Made by a program: the position numbers and the translations under genes. Of a stretch of DNA of 64,000 bases, positions 34,601 to 44,422 are shown piece after piece (the first letter of the stretch is position 1; the number at the start of each line of letters is the position of its first letter). Below the pieces are notes generated by a model. It was not told the origin of the DNA and did no database searches. It worked only from the letters and a program-made list of their open reading frames with translations. This DNA comes from Stentor roeselii (lineage: Eukaryota; Ciliophora; Heterotrichea; Heterotrichida; Stentoridae): contig RSEH01000132.1 of the NCBI GenBank assembly GCA_006503475.1, positions 1 through 64,000 on the forward strand. Reading direction: 5' to 3'.

Positions 34601-37600
34601 AGTGAAATTAGAGTGTTCTAACAAAAAGTTAGAAATCGTGCCACTTAAAATGCTGATGTCGCAATTTATCAAAACATGACTAACTAGATCTTCTAAAGGG
34701 TAACAACTGAATCGAGATTGATATGCTTCGCCTGAGGATTTTTGAATCATTGCAAGGATTTCTTTTGAGTAAATGCAAGAGTTGATAAGAGGCTCGGTCT
34801 CTTGTTTGAACTTGGAAAGATGAATTAAGACTTGAAGAACTTTATCCACCAGCTCTACCGGAAAGCTTCTTGCAAGTTTAATCAGATAAAGGGTAAGTGA
34901 ATAATACTCCAGGACTAAAAAGTCATTTTCTTCAGAGTTAACTTCAAAATCAATGAAAAGATTGATAAGATAAACAAATCCTTCATTTTCATTAAAAACT
35001 TTCAACCAACTTTGAATATTTGTCAAGGTCTTGATGATTTTCAAGTTGTACACCAGGGTGTAAAGACATTCCCGAGGCATCAGCTGCTCGAAAGGCAAGA
35101 GAAGTTCTTCAGCTTCTTGATATGATGATGTAATCGGCCAGGTCTTTTCCAGGACTACCCAGGCCAAATCGCGATTTCTTCTCGAAAAAGTTTTCATTAA
35201 GGATAAAATTTTAACCAAGAAGTCTTCTTTATTGCAGAGGAAGTCATTTGAAGTCATGTTCAACCCGCGACTATCAAAGTTCACTAAAAAGACCCAGGGT
35301 GTTTTCAAGGTAATTAACAATTTATCATCGAATAAATAATTGTAAAGAGTGTTGAAATGACTTAATATAATTGAATTCGAAGGCTTTGAGTAAAATTCTG
35401 AAAGTTTTTCCTTGATATGCCCAATAGTCGTTGTTTTGTCATTCACCTCGAAGCTATTCATGTCTTTATCTTCTATCATGTAAAATTTCACAATAGCATT
35501 TAAAGGCCCTTCAGCTTTAAAAGTAGTTTTATCTAAAAACCGGTTAAGTAAATTTAAAGCCTTATTTGCACAGACTTCATCTTTTTCAAGGTTTTCAGAA
35601 ATCAAGTTCAAAAACCGTGTCCAAATGCTTGACTTGTGTTGAAGAATGGATCTGTTAAGTTTCATGTTTAAAGCTATCAGTGTCTCTAAACATTTACAGT
35701 GAATAAACTGATCCTGGACATTAAAAAACATGTTTGTGAGGCAGTCATAACCAACAAGTAAATCAGAATTTCTTGAAAAAATTTCTTTATCATGAGATTC
35801 GATGAAACTATTTTCATTGTTAATTTGAATGAAAAGCTCATAAAAAAGGTCAAATTTTTCTTGAGTTATTCTCAAATCTTTCGCTTCTAAAAAAAAGTAA
35901 GTCATCAGATCATCTTTTAATTTAAAGTCAAAATTTCTTTTCAACATTTTACGTAAGGACTGCAAAAAAGATGCCTCTGCTGAGTCCAAAGGACTTTTTA
36001 AAGTCATTTCATGAAAACTCATAACTTTCTGGATAGTGACAGGATCATTCGAGAACTTTACCATGAACTTCCACAATTTCATTGCAATTTTCACTCCATC
36101 TGTTTGGGAGTACTGAGAATCTCCAGAGCTTAAAAGAAGTAAATTCAGAAAATTTTCAATTTTTGACCAAAGCCCGTTGAACTTCTCATCGATTTTCAAA
36201 AAAACTTCAGAACGGTTCACTGAAAAATAGGCTTCAGGATTGATTTTTATCACTTCTAGTAAAGTCAGAATCGAATCACAAACATATGAGTCATTTGATA
36301 TCATCTGGTATAATTTTTCTATGTAAAAGTAAAATAATTCTATTGATTTACTGCATTTTAAGACATCGATGAACAAATCTCGAGCTTTTATCTTCAGGTT
36401 TGAAGTGAAAATCTTTTCGAAAAGAGTAGAAAGTCCTAAAGAATCAATTTTTTTTTGTGATTTTTTCGTGAAATCAGCAAGAAAATGAAAGGAGTTAAGG
36501 GAGTCAAGTTTAGAAGCACAAAAAACCACTGATGATTTAAGATCCTCAGTCAAGTGACTACAAATCGTAAGAAACAATTCGAAAAAAAACTCTTCAGCTG
36601 AGTGATCAAAACAATTCTTCCAAAGCAACTCAACAATTTCACAATTAAAAGCCTTTTGAGAAGCAAGAAAAATGAACAACCCAAACGACTTCCTAATGAG
36701 TTCAACATGTGAATCATTCAGTAAAAACTTAACAATTTCTAAAGAATTGATGCATTTCACTAAAGTCTCATCATCCACTTTAAGTTCATTATATAACTGC
36801 ACCTGTCCATGTTTTTCTACAATTTTATTGATTTCCACTATTCCCAGTAACCTAGTTTTAATATTGATAGTCTGTAAAAACAAGTTCGCAATCGTAAGTC
36901 TGATAATCACCATATCTTCAGAGAACCTTCCTCTAATCTTCCCAAGTTTCTCAATAAAAACAACGAGTTCCTCACAATTAATCGTTGCAAGTTCTTCTAA
37001 CTCAATTCTTAACACCCTGTTCAAAGCTGCGTCTTTGAACATCGGGGACCATTTCGAGTCAAAAGTCTGTGAAAAGTAACTCATCAAGTCCAAACTCGGC
37101 AGGTCCAACAGAAACTTCAAAGGAATCATCTTGGAAGACCTAGCTAGTCCTTACTCAGTCACTGACACAAGTTCAAGCATCCTGTCGAAACCTGAAAGTG
37201 AAGCAAAAAGATTGACTAAGTAACTTAAAGTTGTTTTTTTGTCAGCTGTGAAAGAACTGAACTTGTAGTAACTTGGAACGTGCTTCATCATTGAAAGCAC
37301 TTTAAATGATCGTGTTTCTAGTCCTAATAACTTTCGGGCGGTCTGACAAACTTCAGGCCAGGAAAGGATAAAAGCTACTTCGAAGTGATTTTCAAAATTC
37401 AGGTGATCTTGATGAAGAAACTCGAAAAACTGTCCAGCTTTTTCAAGAAAATCAACAAAAAAGGTAAGAAAAGTAGAAAAAAGGCTGAGAATTACTTCAT
37501 TTTCTATCAAAGATTCACTTTTCCAGTCTAAAAGCTGGTCAATCACGATGAAACTACTGCCTCTTAATAACTGAGTGATTTCAAAGGCGGAACTTGGAAG

Positions 37601-37882
37601 ATCTTTCAGTTGATTTGAAAGATTTTTAATGTCTTCAGTAGTTTTATCCAGTTCTCGCTCGCAGTCTTTAGGACCTGTGTATAAACTTGAATGTTTGCGG
37701 AAAGGAGCCAGGTTCATAGAGTCCAGGTCAAAACTTTCAGAGTTTTCATCAGGCCACCCATCAAAAGTAACACAAAGTGAAGAGTCACTGATAGAAATGA
37801 TTTTCGCTACTTTCCAACTTTTTGAGTGGTGCTTGGCGTCGATGTAACAACCGATCGAATAAGGCTTTAACCATTCGTGCAT
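31640..37882 (-). CDS. Giant ubiquitin carboxyl-terminal hydrolase (USP9X/USP34-like) with Tudor/chromo-like N-terminus
   Basis: Two exons joined over a 15-nt intron (37140-37154) give 2075 residues. Residues 1-75 resemble a Tudor-knot/chromo-barrel module (CYIDAKHHSKSWKVAKI, FDGWPDENSESFDLDS, YTG). A long helical-repeat region follows. The C19 peptidase core lies around 1260-1550: Cys box GLKNLGCICYLNS with Cys1273, a zinc ribbon (CDDCGKK), LILTLRRFEFN, and His box GVLVHSGTAESGHYYSYI with His1519 followed by WFEFNDA. The Cys box differs from the usual NxGxTCYMN by Ile before Cys. The HSGTAESGHYYSY version and the large size are those of USP9X, USP24 and USP34. It removes ubiquitin from proteins. 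The start follows TATA directly. Confidence 0.93.
37140..37154 (-). other. 15-nt intron
   Basis: Minus-strand sequence GTAAGGACTAGCTAG, with A at position 10. It interrupts a codon (phase 2). Unspliced reading stops at once; removal joins LELVSVTE to SSKMIPLKF in frame. Confidence 0.9.
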
Positions 37883-37907
37883 TATATTTGGATTTAAGTT
37901 ATAAAGA
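37883..37907. promoter_or_regulatory. 25-bp divergent start region
   Basis: Only 25 bases separate the ATG of the ubiquitin protease (minus) from the ATG of the coiled-coil CaaX gene (plus). Each ATG has its own TATAA-like element within 8 bases. If both starts are right, transcripts must have almost no 5' UTR or overlap each other. Confidence 0.5.
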
Positions 37908-38705
37908 ATGGAAAGGACTCTGAGTGAAGCTGATCAGCTTAAAATTATTATTCGGGAAAATGTTAAAATGGGAAGAGTTCGGCAGGCTTCTATTGAGATT
38001 CGTAAGGAAAATTGGAAAGAATTTGGAGATTTTTTTCAGAATTTCAGTCTGGATGATGAGGAAAGTCTGGAAAATGTCACCGGGTTGATACTTCAACTCA
38101 AAGAAAAAGTAAAAAAAATTAACGAGTTTCGAAGTTTTCTTGAAGAAAAAAAAGTTCAGGCTGTGAAAGTTTTAAAGAAAGTTGAAAAGAACCAAAGTGA
38201 AAAATCTACTTTTCTTGTAAAAAAAGTGAAAGTTAAAGATTTAAAGGTATGTGAAATGACTTTAAATGAAGTTCAAGTGAAATTGTTAGAACAGGTCGAG
38301 TTTTTCTTGAATGATGACCCGATTTTCAAAGTGGCTCTGGAAGAAAATGATGGATCTTCTGGACTTTCTCTAGACTTCGACTTAAAAGACTATTTACATC
38401 AGAAAATCGAAGACTTATTAAAAGACTACTTCGATGTAAAAATCACCCTCAAAAGTTTTGATCACGTTGTAAAAATTCTAATCCAGATAAACTTAAAATA
38501 CATCGAAAGAGTCTTCTACCTGAAATTCAGAATCACTGAAATCGATAAGCAACTCTTCGAAACTCACCAAAAAATAAAAGTCTTTCACGAGCTTCTCGAT
38601 TCATTTAGTTTGAAACTCGACAAGTCCACCCAAAAAATCCTCTCATCATTCAAAGACGTTGGTTTAAAAAGAAACTCTTGTTGTGAAGACTGCCTTCTTT
38701 TCTAA
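37908..38705 (+). CDS. Coiled-coil protein with CaaX end
   Basis: 265 residues, almost wholly helical and charged, no known domain. It ends NSCCEDCLLF, a CaaX box whose final Phe would suit geranylgeranylation, with extra Cys for palmitate. It starts 25 bp from the divergent ubiquitin protease gene. A later in-frame ATG at residue 21 is a possible alternative start. A membrane-tethered scaffold is inferred. Confidence 0.7.
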   Translation: MERTLSEADQLKIIIRENVKMGRVRQASIEIRKENWKEFGDFFQNFSLDDEESLENVTGLILQLKEKVKKINEFRSFLEEKKVQAVKVLKKVEKNQSEKSTFLVKKVKVKDLKVCEMTLNEVQVKLLEQVEFFLNDDPIFKVALEENDGSSGLSLDFDLKDYLHQKIEDLLKDYFDVKITLKSFDHVVKILIQINLKYIERVFYLKFRITEIDKQLFETHQKIKVFHELLDSFSLKLDKSTQKILSSFKDVGLKRNSCCEDCLLF

Positions 38706-38821
38706 CCACCAAAGAAACTTGATAAATCTTTTACAGTTAAATTAATTGATTATTTGTTTAGCTAAAGAAAACATCTGAAACACTAAAATGGAAAAACGAT
38801 TGGATATGCAATTTAATCAAA

Positions 38822-39976
38822 ATGGGTTGTTGCGAATCAAGAAAAGCAATTGACTGCAAGTTCGAAGAATCCCTTTTCACACCATTCGAACGGAAGATAG
38901 GGTTAAACAAATACCGAGTTTCAGACATCGACATACTTTTCAGCAAGTATTCGAAAAACTCTCACATGTCTTACTTCCAAGTGATCAACATCTTCGAAGA
39001 ACTTTCTCTTCCTTTCCAAGACTTTTTCGATTTTTTCGACCAATTCGATAGAAATCGTTCCCGCATTATAACTGAAAAAAAGTTTTCCTTTCTACAGCTG
39101 CAGTCTTTAAACGTCCTTTTATGCAAGGGGGAACTGAAAAACAAGCTGCAGTTTCTATTCAGCCTTTATGATAACCAGCAAATCAGGGTGTTAAACCGAG
39201 TGAAAATTGAAGAAATGCTTGAAAATTTGTTTAAAGTCGCTTTGGACTACGTCCCGAACTATTTCTTGATGAAAAGTCCTGAAAATGACGATCTTCAAAG
39301 ATACCAAAAAACAGTAAAAATCGGAAATGACGTACTTCTTGACAGGCTTTCCAGGAAAATATTGAAAAAAAAGCACTTGGTAGGGTCTGAAGAGTTTATT
39401 GGAAATATCTTGAGGTGCTTTGGAAGAGACTTTTTAAGTACTCAGTTTCTTAGACAACGAGCTTTTCAATTGGCTGTCAATGGTGAGCAGGTCAAGTCCA
39501 GGAAAGCAAAGAGGAAACTGACGAATGAGTCCAACGAAAAGTGGCTTGATGATTTCAGCGACGTTTCAAATGATTTTGTAACGAATTTCGAAAGCAGGAA
39601 ACTTAAACACAAAAAGTCAATTTCTAACTTCTATCCAAGGATCACTTATTACTTCTCTGAAGACGGCATTGATGATGACCAGAAAAAGTTTAAAACTGAG
39701 ACTATTTATAAGTCTAATGAAAGTACACCTACTCAAAATAAGTATGGGGGAAGGACTTCGATTAGTAAGAATTTTACTGTTGTCTCTCATATCATTAGAG
39801 ATCAACTTACTGAGATTAAAAGTGAAAGTGAAGAGTTGAATAGTCCCACTGGTGATTTTAAGATGATCAGGAGAGAATCTGAGAGGAATTATTTAAGTGC
39901 GGTTTCGGAGGAAATTGAAAGTAATGTCAGATTTGAAGCTGCTAATCGATTGAGTGTAAGATATCGCAAGATGTGA
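38822..39976 (+). CDS. Putatively N-myristoylated EF-hand-like protein, copy 2
   Basis: 384 residues beginning MGCCESRKA: Gly2 for myristate, Cys3/Cys4 for palmitate. Residues 40-180 have the neuronal calcium sensor layout with degenerate hands (FDQFDRNRSRIITEKKF, LFSLYDNQQIRVLNRVKIEEM). The first retains D-x-N-x-S spacing but lacks a full ligand set. The remaining 170 residues are polar and Ser/Lys-rich, possibly a regulatory tail. Related to 28261-29025. It stops at TGA and is followed 10 nt later by an in-frame TAG, so the length would barely change if TGA were read through. Confidence 0.7.
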   Translation: MGCCESRKAIDCKFEESLFTPFERKIGLNKYRVSDIDILFSKYSKNSHMSYFQVINIFEELSLPFQDFFDFFDQFDRNRSRIITEKKFSFLQLQSLNVLLCKGELKNKLQFLFSLYDNQQIRVLNRVKIEEMLENLFKVALDYVPNYFLMKSPENDDLQRYQKTVKIGNDVLLDRLSRKILKKKHLVGSEEFIGNILRCFGRDFLSTQFLRQRAFQLAVNGEQVKSRKAKRKLTNESNEKWLDDFSDVSNDFVTNFESRKLKHKKSISNFYPRITYYFSEDGIDDDQKKFKTETIYKSNESTPTQNKYGGRTSISKNFTVVSHIIRDQLTEIKSESEELNSPTGDFKMIRRESERNYLSAVSEEIESNVRFEAANRLSVRYRKM

Positions 39977-40267
39977 ATTTTGAAGTAGTTTATTTATAGA
40001 TTTCTAGATTTAAGAGATAAAATTGTTGGATTTTAAGTTTTATTGGGAGATGATAAGTATAGGGTTTGATGAAAATCTTGATAATTTTAAGTGTTTAGTG
40101 ATTTCAGGATAATTAATACTGATGAAATTGCAGAATTAATACAAATTGCACACTTTCATTATCTTTGTTCTCACCAAAATAATTAGACTTATTAATTATC
40201 CTGATCATGAGATTAATTTAATAACTTCCTAATTCAATATCGCCTTCTATCTATAGTTTCCTGAAAT

Positions 40268-40954
40268 ATGAACAAACCAATTCTTTTCTTTTCTTTTACC
40301 TTCTTCATTCTACTCACAACTCTGCCAGTGATCATCTCCAAAGAAACCTCTCAACCCGATCTTCACAAATCCCACCAAAAAATTTTATCCGAACAGGAAA
40401 CTTCAGAGTGTCTTATAAAGAACTGTGAATTATGTTCATCATCAACATGCCAGAAATGCAGGAAAGGTTTTAAAATCCTGAAAAATTCTTGCATCTCTGA
40501 AAAAAATCATCGAAAAAGTGATCTTGATTCAACAAGTCTTTTAATTATTTTGATTTGTTTAGCAAGTTTTTTGGCTTTCTTTTGTACTGGGTAAAGAATA
40601 TTTAGTTGTGTTTATATCGCGAGAAAATATAGACACAAGTATTCAGATTCCCCTATGATTGAAGGGGTTCATACAAAACAATCATCACTTGTTTCAGAGC
40701 AGCAAGATGTGAACACTGATGTCTCTGTTGTTGTTTTGAGTAGCCCTAGCTTGAATCAGGCCAGTTCTCAAAGGCTTAATGGCAATCGAGAGGTCGAGTC
40801 TAATGTAAATGAAAATGTTTGCTTTGTTTGTTTTGGACACGAAAAAAATGAAGAAGTTCAGTTTGAATGTGGACATTTCGCGCATAGACAATGTCTCATT
40901 GGGAAGAGTGAAACTTGCATATTTTGTGGAAGGAAGGAATCTTTAAATAAGTAA
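40268..40954 (+). CDS. Small single-pass membrane RING-finger protein
   Basis: Two exons joined over the intron at 40591-40605 give 223 residues. Signal peptide (1-22), a short lumenal or outer part with one Cys-rich module (CLIKNCELCSSSTCQKC), one membrane helix (LLIILICLASFLAFFCTG) cut by the intron, then a polar linker and a C-terminal RING: CFVCFG, CGHFAHRQCL, CIFC. The layout (ectodomain, one helix, cytosolic RING) is that of transmembrane E3 ligases such as the PA-TM-RING type, but the ectodomain here is a tiny cysteine module instead. E3 activity is inferred from the zinc ligands. Confidence 0.8.
40591..40605 (+). other. 15-nt intron
   Basis: GTAAAGAATATTTAG, with A at position 10, phase 2. 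It contains a TAA in frame; removal joins the end of the membrane helix to CVYIARKYR. Confidence 0.92.
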
Positions 40955-41160
40955 AGTTAATCATTATCAATATCTAGTCTTCAATGAAAGATTCTTTAAT
41001 AAAATCATCAAGACTCTTTATTCCCAACTATAAATTAATCATAAAAAACTTCATAACTACTCCCCAAGACTTTCTATTCCTAAGTAATTAATTTAATCAT
41101 AAAAGACTTAAATCAATCACTGACCTAATATTTCTCTTGAACTCCTTCAAAAAATAAGTT

Positions 41161-42432
41161 CTACGTAGGTGAAACGAGGAATTTCTTCTGTGAATTCTTC
41201 GGCCAAGAAAATTTGGCGTTTTTTTTATAAATGATATCAATATAAATAAGTCCAAGTTGTTTCGAGATCCACTCATGCCACTTATGAAAAGGAATTTCAT
41301 CTCTAATAGCTTTCTCATAAAGTTGACTAGTGGGTACACAACAGATGCTTTCCATATACGGCGAGTTCATTTTAATAGCTTGAGTAGCCAAAGCAAAGTA
41401 CTCTTCAGGTGCAGGTTTTCGAGAGCTTTTCACAGATGAAACTGCGACATCACCAGTTCTACAAACAGCGCAACTCTTAATAAAAGAATGAATGCTTAGA
41501 AACCTTGTTGATCCTGAACTTTTCTTCCATAAGACTGAGTCTTCAACTGACTCTTCAGGTTCTTCGTAATTGTCCAACATGGAAAGTTCTGAGTAAAGAC
41601 TGGAAGTGTTCTGTTGGTGGGTGTTAGAAACTGACTTCTTGTTATCATGAAGAGTCATTTCTTCTTCTAGTTTTTCAGTGTACATCTTTAACTTCTGAAT
41701 GGTTTGATTTGCTTGTTTTAGTAAACTTTCACAGGCTTCTCTGTTGCTTTCACTTGACTCTAGTTCACTTCTTAGACTATTTTGTCGATTTCTATGAACT
41801 TCTAGTTTCTGACGAACGAGTTTTACTCTATATTCATTTTCCCTTACCTTTTCTTCTAACATCTTAATATTCGCTTCAGAAACTACAAGTTTTTCTTTAA
41901 GTTTCCAACAGGTTCTGGCAAGTTCTTCTTTTTCTTCCTCGATTTTTTCATACTTGAGTTTAAAGTCCAGGTCTTCCACTTGAAAAAATCGAGGACTTTC
42001 CTTGTTTCTTTGATTTAGAAGCTGAATTTGTTGAGCTTGTGCAAAAATATTGTCTTCAGCTTTCATCAGCTCTTCTTTTACCTTTTCTAGTTTTTCCTCA
42101 GTAGTACTAAGCGAATTTGCCATGGTTTCCAATTGAATCACGTAATGATGGACCCTGCCTTGAGACTCTTGTAATTTTTCTTCAGTCTTGTAAAGTTTTT
42201 CAGTGAGTTCTTCATTTGTCTCTAAAAGCATTAAGGCGATTCCAGCAGCAGCTTTTAAATCTTGTTCTCTTGTCGTGAGTTCAGAGATGGCATCACTAAG
42301 TTCTTCTAAAGGATTTTGCCGATGAGAGTTTTTCCTTCCACGTTTTTCTAGAAACGACGAGTCGAGTTCCGAAGTGATTGAAAGAAGAATTTTTCTAAGT
42401 TTTGACGAATCAGGAGAGGTGGAAAAACTCAT
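41161..42432 (-). CDS. Coiled-coil protein with conserved-looking C-terminal domain
   Basis: 423 residues. A Ser-rich start, a continuous coiled coil from about 40 to 260, an acidic linker, then about 130 residues with CAVCRTGD and KWHEWISKQLGLIYIDIIYKK that look like a folded domain. I cannot name it. It lies 65 bp from the divergent LRR gene. A centrosomal or basal-body scaffold would fit the shape, but nothing shows this. Confidence 0.7.
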   Translation of the reverse strand: MSFSTSPDSSKLRKILLSITSELDSSFLEKRGRKNSHRQNPLEELSDAISELTTREQDLKAAAGIALMLLETNEELTEKLYKTEEKLQESQGRVHHYVIQLETMANSLSTTEEKLEKVKEELMKAEDNIFAQAQQIQLLNQRNKESPRFFQVEDLDFKLKYEKIEEEKEELARTCWKLKEKLVVSEANIKMLEEKVRENEYRVKLVRQKLEVHRNRQNSLRSELESSESNREACESLLKQANQTIQKLKMYTEKLEEEMTLHDNKKSVSNTHQQNTSSLYSELSMLDNYEEPEESVEDSVLWKKSSGSTRFLSIHSFIKSCAVCRTGDVAVSSVKSSRKPAPEEYFALATQAIKMNSPYMESICCVPTSQLYEKAIRDEIPFHKWHEWISKQLGLIYIDIIYKKNAKFSWPKNSQKKFLVSPT

Positions 42433-42497
42433 TTATTAACAAGAAAGATGACTTAGATTTAAATTTCCTTTATATTTAACTACCACTTCAATAAACA

Positions 42498-43987
42498 ATG
42501 GAAGAGAACCCTGAAAAGGTAAAAAACCCTGCATCTCTAATATGTTACCGATACACAAACAAAGCAGCTCTCGCTCCTCCAGACCTGAGACCATTCAAGA
42601 ACCTGGTACTTCTTATCTAGACCGAACTCGACCTATCCGGCAACTGCATCGAAAGTGAAATAAAAGAGCTTTTCTATCTTAAATACCTCAGAAAACTCTC
42701 TCTAAGTTCAAATCACATTTCAGAACTCTGGCCTTTTCCCGCGACCCTTGAATACCTAAACCTGTCATGCAATCACATTTCCACCCTTCCTGAACTTCGT
42801 CTTCCAAGACTGATTTACTTGGACCTGTCCTGCAACCTTCTCAGCAGAATCGAGTCACTTTTGCCATTTCAACAACTGAGGACCTTGTTCCTTGCTTACA
42901 ACCTTATCCGAGACCTTTCAAGTTTAATTGACTTGCCGAATCTTTTAGAAGTTGACTTCGAGCACAACCTGCTCAATTCAGTCGCGTCAATGAAAAATTT
43001 GGCGGACAATGAAAGACTTTTAGTCTTTATCATTAAAAAAAACCCGGCATCAGCGTAAGTTTTCGATAGAGAGACTTCACCCGCTGGCTCAGTCAAACAC
43101 GCCCGGACATTTCCTTTAGAAATGATGTTTTTTGTAAAGATTTCTTGAAAGCCACCTCACTTAACTGCAGACTTATTAGAGAAGGGTTCGGAGGAAGTAG
43201 CACGGAAACTGCTAGACTTTCAAGGATTTATACAGAATATACTAGTCATGTTTCACAAAAAGATATTATTAGGGAACAAGATGAGTTCAATGATGGACTT
43301 GTTTCGGAAGTAGAAGAATTACGGAAAATTATTGATCAGAACCAGAATAAGTTTCAAGAAATGCAAAATCCTTCGAAAAAACAATTTAAAGCTTCAGCTA
43401 TTATTGAAAAAAAACTTATGAGACTTGCTGAAATTGACCGTGAAAAAATTATTGATACTAGTAGGAAGAGTAAATTGGAGAAAAGTGAGAATAACTATAG
43501 GGTGAAGTATAATCTTTTGAATACTACTAATAAAAAACTTGAACAGAACTTTAAAGAACTCAGACTTGAACTTGAGAGAAGAACATCTCTTATCAGCTCG
43601 ATTGAACTGGAGAAGTTTAGACTTGAGTCTGATTTGGCTTATTTTAAACAGGAAAATGAAAGTTTAAAGTACGAGATTTCCAGCATGACTCAGAATTTTT
43701 TACTTGTTTCAAGTAAAAATCCTTCCGTTAGCAATAAACAAGTACTTAAAAGCAGTTCGACTAAAGCCATATGCAAGTCGACTATACCTAAAATCAGACT
43801 TGTTAGTAAAGACTCCATCGTTGTTTCTCCACTTTCGAATGCTTCTTTGCCTACTGTCACCCAAGTCACTAAAAGAAGAGACTCACTTGATAGGGAAAAC
43901 TCGAAGTTCTTTACTGGGATGCAGAAAAAGGGAAAAACTGTTTCTGAAAAACCTTTGAGGATAAAGAAAAGGTCGTTTAACAGCTAG
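42498..43987 (+). CDS. Leucine-rich repeat plus coiled-coil protein
   Basis: Exons 42498-42605, 42621-43054 and about 43072-43987 give about 485 residues. Five to six SDS22-type LRRs (LDLSGNCI, LSLSSNHI, LNLSCNHI, LDLSCNLL, LFLAYNLI, VDFEHNLL) end in a cap with KKNP and, after the second junction, FTRWL. A coiled coil of about 120 residues and a basic Ser-rich tail follow. This layout is common in ciliary and axonemal proteins (LRRC-type), but the role is inferred. The first intron is a clear 15-mer. The second junction needs 17 nt to be removed or one base added, so its exact form is uncertain. Confidence 0.75.
42606..42620 (+). other. 15-nt intron
   Basis: GTACTTCTTATCTAG, with A at position 10, phase 0. 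It ends in an in-frame TAG; removal joins RPFKNL to TELDLSGN, restoring a normal LRR. Confidence 0.9.
43055..43071 (+). other. Possible 17-nt intron (or 15-nt intron with a base lost nearby)
   Basis: GTAAGTTTTCGATAGAG would, if removed, carry the LRR frame into the coiled-coil frame. Both frames have stops inside it. The plain 15-nt form (ending GATAG) leaves the wrong frame, so either the intron is 17 nt or one base is missing near the CCC at 43043-43045. Confidence 0.5.
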
Positions 43988-44422
43988 ATAATTAAAGGTT
44001 AATACATAAAATAAAATCAGACTTTTTGAAGAAAATTAAAACTTTGAGAGCTATGAGATTTCACTTTTAAGTCTAAAATAAGTAGGAGTTGAGTTAAATG
44101 CTTACTTCTAAAGGATTTTCCTCATTACTTTAAAAGCTGAAAAAAACGGTATTGAAAAAATTGAGAAATATTTTGTTTTATGCCTAAACAATTTAAGGAA
44201 ATGCTTATTTTAGAATTTTGAAACACAATATTGAATACCTCATAAAATTAAAAATTGAACCAAAGGTAAGTCTTGAAGAATACAAAAATATTCACATAAA
44301 AAATTTAATTCAATCTGAAGCTGAATAAAATTAAGTAAATTTTAGTGAATAATTTTAGATTAACGATTCTATCAGAATTGTTCAAGATTTTCCATATTCC
44401 GTTTTACTGTAGTTATATAAAT
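43988..44422. other. AT-rich spacer
   Basis: 435 bp between tandem plus-strand genes; nothing recognised apart from the TATATAA box just before the next ATG. Confidence 0.5.
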
